Source: an uncultured Clostridia bacterium
Lineage (GTDB): Bacteria; Bacillota; Clostridia; Oscillospirales; Oscillospiraceae
Direction: 5' to 3'
Assembly: GCA_947177115.1 (NCBI GenBank)
Contig: CAMWTG010000056.1
Location: 1 to 12,075, forward strand
DNA: 12,075 nucleotides
The translations under genes were made by a program, and so were the position numbers. Position 1 is the first letter of the stretch. Each line of letters begins with the position of its first letter. Below are positions 12,067 to 12,075 of this stretch, in pieces. Under the pieces are notes generated by a model. It saw nothing but the letters and a program-made list of their open reading frames with translations. It searched no databases and was not told the DNA's origin.

Positions 12067-12075
12067 TGGTATAAT
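12067..12075 (+). promoter_or_regulatory. Possible extended -10 box of a plus-strand gene beyond the window
   Basis: TGGTATAAT is a perfect extended -10 element at the last bases. No good -35 lies 17 bases upstream (CTCCCC). If real it would drive a gene to the right, divergent from the deaminase. Confidence 0.3.

Noticed and set aside
1..12075. CRISPR array, tRNA, rRNA, insertion sequence or phage genes
   Set aside because: No evenly spaced repeats, cloverleaf with CCA-adjacent acceptor, rRNA-like stretch, transposase or phage protein was seen on reading both strands by eye.

Overview
The window looks like chromosomal DNA from an endospore-forming, fairly high-GC member of the Clostridia, most likely an Oscillospiraceae-type gut bacterium (Flavonifractor/Lawsonibacter/Oscillibacter-like). 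This is inferred from a recognisable spore germination protease (gpr) next to rpsT, a Noc/ParB-like protein, strong AGGAGG ribosome binding sites, sigma-A promoters, and short intergenic repeats of a kind I associate with that family. No database search was possible, so the genus is a guess.

Left part (1-2263): the 3' portion of a ParB/Spo0J-family gene (Noc-like) runs off the left edge and converges on gpr. gpr is divergent from rpsT (30S protein S20). rpsT has a clear promoter, a short structured leader, a TTG start codon set by an excellent Shine-Dalgarno, and an intrinsic terminator. Next comes a small non-coding stretch holding the first copy of a ~97-bp repeat.

Middle (2476-8226): a minus-strand pair (a DUF3788-type protein followed by glycerate kinase) is divergent from a plus-strand four-gene unit: HAD-IIA phosphatase, SAM methyltransferase, MFS transporter and glycerophosphodiester phosphodiesterase. 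Each side has its own well-formed sigma-A promoter in the 211-bp gap. The four-gene unit starts with an ATGA overlap, carries a small palindromic element before its last gene, and ends at a strong intrinsic terminator. GDPD, a HAD-IIA phosphatase and glycerate kinase could all act on three-carbon phosphates or acids, but that link is inference.

Right part (8291-12075): a second copy of the ~97-bp repeat is followed by a minus-strand unit fapA (DUF342), then a CheX-like protein with the E-x2-N-x3-G signature, then a stand-alone CheY-like receiver. The last two overlap by ATGA. fapA has a good sigma-A promoter, and the fapA-cheX gap holds two hairpins, one a perfect 13-bp inverted repeat just before the cheX start. 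No flagellar structural gene or chemoreceptor is visible, so this is a compact chemotaxis-like signalling module of unknown output and the most interesting system here. A dCMP-deaminase-family gene with its own downstream hairpin closes the window.
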